A stretch of DNA of 61,081 nucleotides, from positions 1 through 61,081 of the forward strand of contig NZ_LAVA02000079.1 in the NCBI RefSeq assembly GCF_000974985.2, in the 5' to 3' direction. Below are positions 8,190 to 16,104 of the stretch, piece after piece (position 1 is the first letter of the stretch; every line of letters begins with the position of its first letter). The stretch is from Streptomyces mangrovisoli. Lineage in GTDB: Bacteria; Actinomycetota; Actinomycetes; Streptomycetales; Streptomycetaceae. The notes beneath the pieces were generated by a model. It had not been told where the DNA came from and ran no database searches. It was given only the letters and a program-made list of their open reading frames with translations. The position numbers and the translations under genes are program-made.

Positions 8190-8801
8190 ATGTCGGGGGA
8201 ATCTGGCTTGGAACTCGAAGGTGACGTGAAGCGCTGCTCGCGGTGTAAGGAGCACAAGCCGCGAGTGGCGTTCGCGCGAAACGCGGCAATGCGTGACGGT
8301 CTGCAGGCCTACTGTCGAGAGTGCGCGTCCGCGTACCACCAGCAGCGGCAGGTGGGCAAAGGGCGCAATGTCCGTCCGAGGGTGGATGTTCCACCGGGGC
8401 ACAAGTACTGCCGCACGTGCGGGGAGATCAAACCCCACAGTGAGTGGACACGGAATCGCACGGCCTCCGACGGTCTGGCCACGCTGTGCAAAGCGTGCAA
8501 GGCCGTGAAGGGGCGGCAGCGGCATCTGAAGCGGAACTATGGCCTCACGGAGGCCGAGCGTGACGAGCTGATCGCCTCTCAAGGAGGCGTCTGCTGCATA
8601 TGTTTGTCAGCTTCGGCTGCACATGTGGATCACTGCCACAAGACGGGTAGGGTCCGGGGCGTACTGTGCTTCAGCTGCAACGCCGCACTGGGGCAGTTCA
8701 AGGATCGGCCCGACGCCATAAGGCGGGCTGCCGCATATGTGGAAGGAAACGCGTGGAAGCCAACACTCGTAGCACCGGGCGTCTACCAGCTGCCTTCCTG
8801 A
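8190..8801 (+). CDS. Endonuclease VII-like HNH/treble-clef protein between pup and prcB
   Basis: 203 residues with three cysteine-rich modules. Two N-terminal zinc-ribbon-like repeats (CSRCKEHK...YCREC and YCRTCGEIK...LCKAC) precede a C-terminal recombination-endonuclease-VII domain with CCICL, HVDHCHKTGRVRG and CFSCN, i.e. the zinc ligands and the Asp-His pair expected of an active nuclease. The family cuts branched or damaged DNA in phage T4; the role here is not known. Its local base composition looks less GC-rich than its neighbours, hinting at acquisition. It starts 24 bp after pup with a weak ribosome site (a GTG near 8227 is possible) and overlaps prcB by 49 bp, so it is probably co-transcribed and translationally coupled. 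Confidence 0.82.
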   Translation: MSGESGLELEGDVKRCSRCKEHKPRVAFARNAAMRDGLQAYCRECASAYHQQRQVGKGRNVRPRVDVPPGHKYCRTCGEIKPHSEWTRNRTASDGLATLCKACKAVKGRQRHLKRNYGLTEAERDELIASQGGVCCICLSASAAHVDHCHKTGRVRGVLCFSCNAALGQFKDRPDAIRRAAAYVEGNAWKPTLVAPGVYQLPS

Positions 8802-9598
8802 CGCCAGGGTCCTCCTCGTTCATGGACTTCCTCTCCGATCACCAGCCCGAGCTGCTGCCCGGCAAGCGGCAGCTGCCCCCGGTCCAGGGGGTGATCGAGG
8901 CGCCGCACGGCACGACGATCGTCGCGGTCGCGTTCCCCGGCGGCGTGGTGCTCGCCGGTGACCGCCGGGCCACGATGGGCAACGTGATCGCCCAGCGGGA
9001 CATCGAGAAGGTCTTCCCCGCGGACGAGTACTCGGCGGTGGGCATCGCCGGCACGGCGGGCCTGGCCGTGGAGATGGTGAAGCTGTTCCAGCTGGAGCTG
9101 GAGCACTTCGAGAAGGTGGAGGGTGCGCAGCTCTCGCTGGAGGGCAAGGCGAACCGTCTGTCGACGATGATCCGTTCCAACCTGGGCATGGCCCTGCAGG
9201 GTCTGGCGGTGGTCCCGCTGTTCGCGGGGTACGACCTGGACCGCGGCAAGGGCCGCATCTTCTCCTACGACGTGACGGGCGGCCGCTCCGAGGAGCACGG
9301 CTACGCGTCGACGGGTTCGGGTTCGATCTTCGCGCGGGGCGCGATGAAGAAGCTGTTCCGTGACGACCTCACCGAGGACCAGGCGACGACGCTGGTGGTG
9401 CAGGCCCTGTACGACGCGGCGGACGACGACTCGGCGACCGGTGGTCCCGATGTCGCGCGCCGGATCTATCCGATCGTCACCGTGATCACGGAGGACGGCT
9501 TCCGCCGGCTCACCGACGACGAGTCGTCGGCGATCGCCCGCTCGGTGCTGGAGCGGCGGCTGGAGCAGCCGGACGGTCCGCGGGCCGCGCTGCTGTAG
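8753..9598 (+). CDS. prcB: Proteasome beta subunit PrcB
   Basis: Catalytic N-terminal-threonine hydrolase of the 20S proteasome. The start is the GTG at 8753, preceded by GGAAGG and giving VEANTRSTGRL as in other Streptomyces. It lies inside the end of the upstream nuclease gene. The 281-residue precursor has a 53-residue propeptide ending in APHG; autocleavage exposes Thr54 (TTIVAV). The downstream GDRRATMGN and the lysine in IEKVF match the beta-subunit active site. The 59-bp gap to prcA and the shared strand indicate a prcBA operon. Confidence 0.96.
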   Translation: MEANTRSTGRLPAAFLTPGSSSFMDFLSDHQPELLPGKRQLPPVQGVIEAPHGTTIVAVAFPGGVVLAGDRRATMGNVIAQRDIEKVFPADEYSAVGIAGTAGLAVEMVKLFQLELEHFEKVEGAQLSLEGKANRLSTMIRSNLGMALQGLAVVPLFAGYDLDRGKGRIFSYDVTGGRSEEHGYASTGSGSIFARGAMKKLFRDDLTEDQATTLVVQALYDAADDDSATGGPDVARRIYPIVTVITEDGFRRLTDDESSAIARSVLERRLEQPDGPRAALL

Positions 9599-9657
9599 CC
9601 GGCGGCCGGGATTTTGTAGGTGGTCGTGTGACTTCGAGAGAAAGGGACGGATAACCG

Positions 9658-10416
9658 GTGTCGACGCCGTTCTATGTGTCACCTCAGCAGGCGATGGCCG
9701 ACCGGGCGGAGTACGCCCGCAAGGGTATCGCCCGTGGTCGCAGCCTGGTCGTGCTGCAATTCGCCGACGGCATCGTGTTCGTCGGCGAGAACCCGTCCCG
9801 TGCGCTGCACAAGTTCAGTGAGATCTATGACCGGATCGGTTTCGCGGCCGCCGGCAAGTACAACGAGTACGAGAATCTGCGGATCGGTGGCGTGCGCTAT
9901 GCCGATCTGCGGGGTTACACCTATGACCGGGACGATGTCACGGCGCGTGGTCTGGCGAACGTGTATGCGCAGACGCTGGGCACGATCTTCTCGTCGGCGG
10001 CTGAGAAGCCGTACGAGGTGGAGCTGGTCGTGGCGGAGGTCGGTGACACGCCGGACGGGGACCAGATCTACCGGCTGCCGCACGACGGTTCGATCGTGGA
10101 CGAGCACGGCTCGGTCGCGGTCGGCGGCAATGCCGAGTTGATCAGCAACTATCTGGATCAGCGGCATCAGGACGGGATGACGCTGGCGGAGGCGCTGAAG
10201 CTGGCCGTGCAGGCGCTGTCGCGGGAGTCGAACGGCACACAGCGGGAGATTCCGGCGGAGCGGCTGGAGGTCGCGGTGCTGGACCGTACGCGGCCGCAGA
10301 AGCGCAAGTTCAAGCGCATCGTGGGTCCGCAGTTGTCGCGGCTGCTGGAGCAGGGCGGTGTGGGCGGTGTGTCGAAGTCGGATGCGGAGGAGTCCGAGGG
10401 GTCCGACGACGAGTAG
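9658..10416 (+). CDS. prcA: Proteasome alpha subunit PrcA
   Basis: Non-catalytic outer-ring subunit that gates the 20S chamber and receives the C-terminal GQYL of ARC. 252 residues from a GTG with AAAGGGA upstream. The N-terminus MSTPFYVSPQQAMADRAEYA is the gating helix of actinobacterial alpha subunits, followed by the alpha-ring core (GRSLVVLQFADGIVFVGEN). The C-terminal ~25 residues are low-complexity and acidic (SDAEESEGSDDE). The gene ends in a convergent junction with the LacI gene. Confidence 0.96.
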   Translation: MSTPFYVSPQQAMADRAEYARKGIARGRSLVVLQFADGIVFVGENPSRALHKFSEIYDRIGFAAAGKYNEYENLRIGGVRYADLRGYTYDRDDVTARGLANVYAQTLGTIFSSAAEKPYEVELVVAEVGDTPDGDQIYRLPHDGSIVDEHGSVAVGGNAELISNYLDQRHQDGMTLAEALKLAVQALSRESNGTQREIPAERLEVAVLDRTRPQKRKFKRIVGPQLSRLLEQGGVGGVSKSDAEESEGSDDE

Positions 10417-10490
10417 GCGTGGCGTGCGTCCCGCTGTTCTCGCCTGACTGCTGGAACGCCTGACCAACCGAATATCGGATTGCCTGATGG

Positions 10491-10521
10491 TGTGCCCCGG
10501 CCGTGGTGCGGCTGGGGCACA
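10491..10521. terminator. Hairpin between prcA and lacI-family gene
   Basis: TGTGCCCCGGCC pairs with GGCTGGGGCACA (12 bp, one G-T) around GTGGTGC. It lies between two convergent genes. Confidence 0.65.
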
Positions 10522-10527
10522 GGCGTG

Positions 10528-11544
10528 TCAGGGGGTGTTCGGGGGCGCCGTGGAGCCGCGGGTGACGAGGTGGACGGGGATGTCGCCCACGTCGGGTGTG
10601 CGGCCGTCCAGGACGGCGAGGAGGGCTTTCATGCCGCGTTCGCCGAAGAGTTCGGCGTCGAGCCGGACGGTGGTGAGTTCGGGGTCGACGGCGGTGGCGA
10701 GGCCGAGGTCGTCGAAGCCGGTGACGGAGATGTCGTCGGGGATGCGCAGGCCTAGGCGGCGGACGGCTTTGTAGGCGCCGGCGGCGAGCTGGTCGTCGTC
10801 GCAGATGACGGCGGTGGGGCGGGGTCCGGGGGTGGCGAGGGCGGCCTCGGCGGCGGTGCGGGCGCCGGTGATGGAGATGGGGGTGTGGGCGGTGCGCAGG
10901 GTCGTGCCGGGGGTGGCCCCGATGCGGCGGGCGATCTCCTGGGCGCGGACGTGGAAGGTCCAGGAGGGCACGTCGGAGGCGAGGTGCAGGAAGTGGCGGT
11001 GGCCGAGGCCGAGGAGGTGGCGGGTGATCTGGCGGGCGCCGTCGGTGATGTCGAGGTTGACGGTGGCGGCGCCGAGGCTGCCTGTGGGGTCGCTGTCGAG
11101 CATGACGAGGGGGAGCTGGTCGCCGCGGATGGTGGTGAGGGCGTCGGCGGCCATGGAGGAGGCGAGGACGCCGGCGAGGGCGCTCTGGGCGGACGCGAAG
11201 GGGTCGCGGGCGGGGCCGATGCCGTCGGGGGAGAGGTAGAGGACGACGCCGAAGCCGTGGTCGGCGGCGACGCGGGCCGCGCCGGTGTAGATGCCGGCGA
11301 AGAATTCGCTGGTGAGGGCGGGTACGACGAGGAGGACGGTGCGGGTCTGGCCGAGGCGGAGGTTGCGGGCGGCGAGGTTGGGCCGGTATCCGAGGTCGCG
11401 GGCGGCGTCGCGGACGCGTTGGGCGGTGGTCGCGGAGACGCGGCCGCGCCATTTGTCGCCGAGGACGAGGGAGACGGCGGCCTGGGAGACGCCGGCGGCC
11501 TGCGCGACGTCGCGGCTGGTGGGGCGGGTGCTGCCTGGTGCCAC
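10528..11544 (-). CDS. LacI-family transcriptional regulator
   Basis: Sugar-type repressor. The helix-turn-helix TSRDVAQAAGVSQAAVSLVLG is followed by a hinge and a periplasmic-binding-like effector domain with the usual GFDDLGLA motif. I chose the GTG at 11544 (338 residues, HTH starting about residue 9, purine tract GAGAGAGCAGG upstream). An ATG at 11640 would add 32 proline-rich residues and has no ribosome site. The gene is divergent from the MFS gene; the family often controls an adjacent transporter, so the MFS exporter is the likely target. A TACGTAT inverted repeat in the shared promoter region is a candidate operator. Nothing ties it to the proteasome except position. Confidence 0.88.
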   Translation of the reverse strand: MAPGSTRPTSRDVAQAAGVSQAAVSLVLGDKWRGRVSATTAQRVRDAARDLGYRPNLAARNLRLGQTRTVLLVVPALTSEFFAGIYTGAARVAADHGFGVVLYLSPDGIGPARDPFASAQSALAGVLASSMAADALTTIRGDQLPLVMLDSDPTGSLGAATVNLDITDGARQITRHLLGLGHRHFLHLASDVPSWTFHVRAQEIARRIGATPGTTLRTAHTPISITGARTAAEAALATPGPRPTAVICDDDQLAAGAYKAVRRLGLRIPDDISVTGFDDLGLATAVDPELTTVRLDAELFGERGMKALLAVLDGRTPDVGDIPVHLVTRGSTAPPNTP

Positions 11545-11642
11545 CGGTGGCCTGCTCTCTCGTGGGGGCGGGTGGTCGGCGGGCCGCGTGCGGCCTGCGG
11601 TCGGCGGGGTGTTCGCCCTGGACGGGCGGTCGGTGGACATGG

Positions 11643-11669
11643 TACGTATGACGGAGGGGGTTATACGTA
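11643..11669. promoter_or_regulatory. Inverted repeat between LacI and MFS genes
   Basis: TACGTAT (11643-11649) and ATACGTA (11663-11669) form a perfect 7-bp inverted repeat with a 13-bp spacer, in an AT-rich island of the divergent promoter region. Candidate operator for the LacI protein, or overlapping -10 boxes. Confidence 0.5.
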
Positions 11670-11720
11670 AAACTTGGGTGTCGTCGGCAGCGCCGACCGG
11701 GACCCGTGAAGGGGCGGATG

Positions 11721-12983
11721 ATGGCCGCTGGATACGTGGAGATCCTCAAGTCGAGACATGCCGCCCGGCTGCTGGTGGGCACGCTGGTGGGGCGGCTGCC
11801 GAACGCGACCGCGGCGATCGCGATCGTCCTGTTCGTGCGCGCCGAGGGCGGCACGTACGGCATGGCGGGCGCGCTGGCGGCGGTCTACGGCGTGGCGAAC
11901 GCGGTGGGGCAGCCGCTCCTCGGCCGCCTGGTGGATCTGCACGGCCAGCCCCGGGTGCAGCTGCCCGCGGCGGTGCTGGCGGCGCTGGCGATGACCGTCT
12001 TCGCCTTCTGCGGCCTGGACCCGCGGCCGGTGGCGTACGCGGCGGTCGCCGGCGCGGGTCTGTTCGCGCCGCCGCTGGAGGGCGGCCTGCGGGCGTTGTG
12101 GCCGGGCATCCTGCGTGCGGAGGAGGAGGCGGTGCACACGGCGTACGCGATGGACGCCGTGGCGCAGGAAGTCATGTTCACCGTCGGCCCGTTGCTGGTG
12201 ACGCTGTGCGTGTCGCTGTGGTCGGCGGGCGCGGCGCTGGTGCTGCTGAACGTGGTGGGGGTGCTGGGCGCGCTGTCGGTGGTGGTCTCGGGGCCTTCGC
12301 GGGCGTGGCGTTCGGCGCCGCGTGAGGCGCACTGGCTGGGCGCGTTGCGTTCGCGGGGGCTGCTGGTGCTGCTGGCGGCCTTCCTGTTCGTGGGGATGGC
12401 GCTGGGTTCCATCACGGTGGCGGCGGTGTCGTACGCGGACGTGCACGGCGGGGACGTGGTGTACGGCTGGCTGATGGCGGCGCTGGGGCTGGGCGCGCTG
12501 GTGGGCGGCACGGTGTACGGCGTGCGGCGCTGGACGGGGGCGCCGGAGGGGCGACTGCGGGTGCTGGTGGGGCTTCTGGCGGTGTGTTATCTGCCGTTGC
12601 TGCTGATGCCGGGTGCGGTGGCGATGACGTTCCTGACGGCGGTGGCGGGTGTGTTCCTGGCGCCGGCGATCGCGTGCGCGTTCATCATCGTGGACCGGCA
12701 GGCGCCGGCGGGGACGGTGACGGAGGCGTTCTCGTGGCTCGTGACGACGTTCACGGTGGGCGCGTCGGTGGGAACGGGCCTGGCCGGGCCGGTGGTCGAG
12801 GCGGGTGGCGCGGTGTGGGGGTTCGCGGTGCCGGGGGTGGCGGGGGTGGTGTCGTTGCTGGTGCTGCTGGCGGGCGCGCGGGTCCTCGCAGCTCCCGTGG
12901 CGGGCGCGGTCGTTGCTGCTTCATCGGAAAATGATCCAAATCGTGCGGCCGAACCCCGTTTCAGCTCGGGGGATCGGGCGTAA
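11721..12983 (+). CDS. MFS transporter
   Basis: Integral membrane transporter of about 420 residues with some 12 hydrophobic segments. The N-terminal stretch GRLPNATAAIAIVLF and the loop after the second segment (LGRLVDLHGQPRVQL) resemble the conserved MFS A-motif region. The start is one of two adjacent ATGs (11718 or 11721) after AAGGGG; spacing favours 11721. It ends nine bases before pafA, so the two may be co-transcribed. The substrate is unknown. Streptomycetes keep this gene in the middle of the proteasome locus, but a role in pupylation is not established. Confidence 0.85.
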   Translation: MAAGYVEILKSRHAARLLVGTLVGRLPNATAAIAIVLFVRAEGGTYGMAGALAAVYGVANAVGQPLLGRLVDLHGQPRVQLPAAVLAALAMTVFAFCGLDPRPVAYAAVAGAGLFAPPLEGGLRALWPGILRAEEEAVHTAYAMDAVAQEVMFTVGPLLVTLCVSLWSAGAALVLLNVVGVLGALSVVVSGPSRAWRSAPREAHWLGALRSRGLLVLLAAFLFVGMALGSITVAAVSYADVHGGDVVYGWLMAALGLGALVGGTVYGVRRWTGAPEGRLRVLVGLLAVCYLPLLLMPGAVAMTFLTAVAGVFLAPAIACAFIIVDRQAPAGTVTEAFSWLVTTFTVGASVGTGLAGPVVEAGGAVWGFAVPGVAGVVSLLVLLAGARVLAAPVAGAVVAASSENDPNRAAEPRFSSGDRA

Positions 12984-12992
12984 TGTTCACTC

Positions 12993-14354
12993 ATGGACCG
13001 CCGAATTTTCGGGCTGGAGAACGAGTACGGCGTCACGTGCACGTTCAGGGGACAGCGCCGCCTGTCGCCTGACGAGGTGGCGCGCTACCTCTTCCGCCGT
13101 GTCGTGTCATGGGGTCGTAGCAGCAATGTCTTTCTGCGCAACGGCGCCCGGTTGTATCTCGACGTGGGTTCGCACCCGGAATATGCGACACCTGAATGTG
13201 ACAACGTGACCGAGTTGGTCACGCACGACAAGGCCGGGGAGCGCATTCTCGAAGGGCTTCTGGTGGACGCGGAGCGACGCCTGCACGAGGAAGGAATCGC
13301 GGGCGACGTCTACCTCTTCAAGAACAACACGGATTCGGCGGGCAACTCCTACGGCTGCCACGAGAACTATCTCGTGGCGCGGCACGGGGAGTTCTCGCGG
13401 CTCGCGGACATTCTGATCCCGTTCCTGGTCACGCGGCAGTTGTTGTGCGGCGCGGGCAAGGTGCTGCAGACGCCGCGCGGCGCGGTGTACTGCGTCAGTC
13501 AGCGGGCGGAGCACATCTGGGAGGGCGTGTCGTCCGCGACGACGCGTTCACGGCCGATCATCAACACCCGCGACGAGCCGCACGCGGACGCCGAGCGGTA
13601 CCGCCGGCTGCATGTCATCGTCGGCGACTCGAACATGTCGGAGACGACGATGCTGCTGAAGGTCGGGGCGACCGACCTGGTGCTGCGGATGATCGAGGCC
13701 GGGACGGTGATGCGGGATCTGACGCTGGAGAACCCGATCCGGGCGATCCGCGAGGTCAGCCACGACATCACGGGCCGGCGCAAGGTGCGTCTGGCCAGCG
13801 GCCGCGAGGCCTCCGCCCTGGAGGTGCAGCGGGAGTACTTCGAGAAGGCCGTGGACTTCGTCGAGCGCCGCGGTATCCGCACCGGCACGGTCGAGCAGGT
13901 CCTGGAGCTGTGGGGCCGTACGCTCGAGGCGATCGAGGCGGAGGACCTGGACCGGATCGGCACCGAGATCGACTGGGTGATGAAGTACAAGCTCATCGAA
14001 CGGTACCGGGCCAAGCACAACATGACGATGTCGCACCCGCGGGTCGCGCAGATAGACCTCGCGTACCACGACATCCACCGGCGTCGTGGGCTGTACTACC
14101 TGCTGGAGCGCAAGGGTCAAGCGACGCGTATCTGCAACGACTTGAAGATCTTCGAGGGCAAGTCGGTGCCGCCGCAGACCACTCGGGCCCGGCTGCGGGG
14201 CGATTTCATCCGCAGGGCGCAGGAGCAGCGCCGGGACTTCACGGTGGACTGGGTGCATCTGAAGCTGAACGACCAGGCGCAGCGGACGGTCCTGTGCAAG
14301 GACCCGTTCCGTTCGGTCGACGACCGGGTGGAGAAGTTGATCGCAGGAATGTGA
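12993..14354 (+). CDS. pafA: Pup--protein ligase PafA
   Basis: Joins the gamma-carboxylate of Pup's C-terminal glutamate to substrate lysines, using ATP; cytosolic. 453 residues with N-terminal IFGLENEYGVTC, FKNNTDSAGNSYG and INTRDEPHADAERYRRLH, the same ligase fold as Dop but without the Dop loop. The ATG at 12993 follows a weak purine stretch (CGGGGGATCGGG), so translation may depend on coupling to the MFS gene upstream. A 16-bp terminator hairpin follows. The residues around the metal/ATP site look intact. Confidence 0.96.
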   Translation: MDRRIFGLENEYGVTCTFRGQRRLSPDEVARYLFRRVVSWGRSSNVFLRNGARLYLDVGSHPEYATPECDNVTELVTHDKAGERILEGLLVDAERRLHEEGIAGDVYLFKNNTDSAGNSYGCHENYLVARHGEFSRLADILIPFLVTRQLLCGAGKVLQTPRGAVYCVSQRAEHIWEGVSSATTRSRPIINTRDEPHADAERYRRLHVIVGDSNMSETTMLLKVGATDLVLRMIEAGTVMRDLTLENPIRAIREVSHDITGRRKVRLASGREASALEVQREYFEKAVDFVERRGIRTGTVEQVLELWGRTLEAIEAEDLDRIGTEIDWVMKYKLIERYRAKHNMTMSHPRVAQIDLAYHDIHRRRGLYYLLERKGQATRICNDLKIFEGKSVPPQTTRARLRGDFIRRAQEQRRDFTVDWVHLKLNDQAQRTVLCKDPFRSVDDRVEKLIAGM

Positions 14355-14384
14355 GCGAAATGTTCCGGAAGTGACCGGAGCGCC

Positions 14385-14421
14385 ACACGGGCGCCGTACG
14401 TTTCCCGTACGGCGCCCGTGT
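14385..14421. terminator. Terminator after pafA
   Basis: Perfect 16-bp stem: ACACGGGCGCCGTACG (14385-14400) and CGTACGGCGCCCGTGT (14406-14421) around TTTCC. Confidence 0.85.
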
Positions 14422-14479
14422 CACGCCGTAGAGTTGCGCGCACGCCATCCACAAGATCGATCGATTACGAGGCCCGACC

Positions 14480-15487
14480 GTGCGCCGACGCTCACTCATC
14501 CTTGCCGCCGTACCCGCTGGACTGGTCACGCTCGCCGGGTGCGGCGACGACGACAAGTCCGCCTCGAGCAAGGCCAGCGACAGCGCGTCGCCGTCGGCTT
14601 CGGCCACGTCGGCCGCGCCGCCGCCGAAGATCGTCGACGGCCCGCTGCCGGCCATCACGGCGGGCACCAAGTTCGGTGAGAAGCCGACCGTGGCGAAGGG
14701 CACGGGGGACCCGTCGAGCCAGCTCGCGGTGAAGACGGTGATCGCGGGCAACGGCACGACCGTCGTGGAGAACGACTTCATCCAGGCGAACTACCTGGGC
14801 CAGATCTGGTCCACCGCCAAGGTGTTCGACAACTCCTACGACCGCGGCATCCCGCTGGTGATCCAGCTCGCCCAGGGCAGCATCATCGACGGCTGGCGCT
14901 ACGCGCTGACGGGCAAGAAGGTCGGCAGCCGGGTGGAGTTCTCGGTGCCGCCCACCTGGGCGTACGGCAAGGAGGGCAACTCGCAGGCCGGCATCAAGGG
15001 CACCGACACGCTGGTGTTCGTGGTGGACCTGGAGGCGACGTTCAACTCCAAGAGCTCCGCCAAGGGCACGGTCGTGCCGCAGAACGACGCGAAGCTGCCC
15101 AAGGTCGGCACCAACACCGACGGCAAGGCGCCCTCCATCGACGTGCCGAAGACCGACGCGCCGACCAAGCTGGTCTCGGAGTACGTCCTGGAGGGCAAGG
15201 GCCCGGTGGTCAAGTCCTCCCAGTCGGTCCTGGTGCAGTACAAGGGCGTCGTGTGGGACGGCGGCAAGGAGTTCGACTCGACGTACAGCAGGAACCAGCT
15301 GGCGTCCTTCTCGCTCTCACAGGTCGTCAAGGGCTGGGCGCAGGGCCTGACGGGCAAGAAGGTGGGCAGCCGGGTCCTCGTCGTCATCCCGCCCAAGCTG
15401 GGCTACGGCGACAACCCGCCGTCGGGCAGCGGCATCAAGAAGGACTCGACGCTGGTGTTCTCGGTGGACATCCTGGCGGCGATGTGA
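14480..15487 (+). CDS. FKBP-type peptidyl-prolyl isomerase lipoprotein, two FKBP domains
   Basis: Extracytoplasmic folding catalyst. The N-terminus MRRRSLILAAVPAGLVTLAGC is a lipoprotein signal with lipobox LAGC, so the mature protein should be lipid-anchored at about Cys21. A Ser/Ala-rich linker follows. Two FKBP domains come next, about residues 95-185 and 235-335, each with the Gly-rich turn (GKKVGSRV) and a tyrosine-containing loop (WAYGKEG and LGYGDNPP). The first domain looks less canonical. The GTG at 14480 has only a weak ribosome site. Paired with the small FKBP gene 61 bp downstream. Confidence 0.9.
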   Translation: MRRRSLILAAVPAGLVTLAGCGDDDKSASSKASDSASPSASATSAAPPPKIVDGPLPAITAGTKFGEKPTVAKGTGDPSSQLAVKTVIAGNGTTVVENDFIQANYLGQIWSTAKVFDNSYDRGIPLVIQLAQGSIIDGWRYALTGKKVGSRVEFSVPPTWAYGKEGNSQAGIKGTDTLVFVVDLEATFNSKSSAKGTVVPQNDAKLPKVGTNTDGKAPSIDVPKTDAPTKLVSEYVLEGKGPVVKSSQSVLVQYKGVVWDGGKEFDSTYSRNQLASFSLSQVVKGWAQGLTGKKVGSRVLVVIPPKLGYGDNPPSGSGIKKDSTLVFSVDILAAM

Positions 15488-15548
15488 GGCCGGAGGATGT
15501 AAGACTGGTTCCTGTTGCCTTTCCGCGGACAAGCAGGAGCTGAAAGAC

Positions 15549-15920
15549 GTGAGCATCGAGAAGCCCGAGATCGACTTCCCTGAGGGCGAGGCCCCGAAGG
15601 ACCTCGAGATCAAGGACATCTGGGAGGGCGAGGGCGAGGTGGCCGAGGCGGGTCAGACCGTCACCGTCCACTACGTCGGTGTCGCCTTCAGTACCGGCGA
15701 GGAGTTCGACGCCAGCTGGAACCGCGGTACGCCGTTCCGCTTCCCGCTCGGCGCCGGCCGGGTCATCAAGGGCTGGGACCAGGGCGTGCAGGGCATGAAG
15801 GTCGGCGGCCGCCGCCGGCTGACCATCCCGGCCCACCTCGCCTACGGCAACCAGAGCCCGACCCCGGCGATCCAGCCCGGTGAGACGCTGATCTTCGTGG
15901 TGGACCTGATCGCGGTCTGA
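15549..15920 (+). CDS. Cytosolic single-domain FKBP-type peptidyl-prolyl isomerase
   Basis: 123-residue rapamycin-binding-type isomerase without signal peptide. Conserved features are VTVHYVGVAFSTGEEFD, the central VIKGWDQGVQGMKVGG and the C-terminal strand LIFVVDLIAV. GTG start with AGGAGC nine bases upstream. It is the usual Streptomyces partner of the larger lipoprotein FKBP and precedes pafB. A T-tailed terminator follows, so pafBC probably has its own promoter. Confidence 0.93.
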   Translation: MSIEKPEIDFPEGEAPKDLEIKDIWEGEGEVAEAGQTVTVHYVGVAFSTGEEFDASWNRGTPFRFPLGAGRVIKGWDQGVQGMKVGGRRRLTIPAHLAYGNQSPTPAIQPGETLIFVVDLIAV

Positions 15921-16002
15921 CCGACCGGACCGTTCGGGTGTGACCGATCCGTCCGATCGTCGTACGACATGGGCGCGCGATCCGACCGGACCCGATCACC
16001 TG

Positions 16003-16039
16003 GGGCCCATGCCTGTACGGGCATGGGCCCTCGGCTTTT
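16003..16039 (+). terminator. Intrinsic terminator after FKBP gene
   Basis: GGGCCCATGCC and GGCATGGGCCC (11-bp perfect stem, loop TGTACG) followed by TCGGCTTTT. Confidence 0.85.
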
Positions 16040-16065
16040 GCCAGTACACCCGGGAGCGGTACGGT
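16038..16065 (+). promoter_or_regulatory. Candidate pafBC promoter
   Basis: TTGCCA (16038-16043), 16-bp spacer, TACGGT (16060-16065), 39 bp before the pafB start and directly after the upstream terminator. Resembles vegetative streptomycete promoters. Confidence 0.5.
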
Positions 16066-16104
16066 CGACGCTCGGGAGCACGACGAGAGAGGCGAAAGGC
16101 GTCG

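Noticed and set aside
8604..8626. TTGTCAGCT inside the endonuclease-VII-like gene as a PafBC-type promoter for prcB
   Set aside because: At the required 8-nt spacing the -10 would be ACATGT, which lacks the TA start; the match is to part of the upstream box only.
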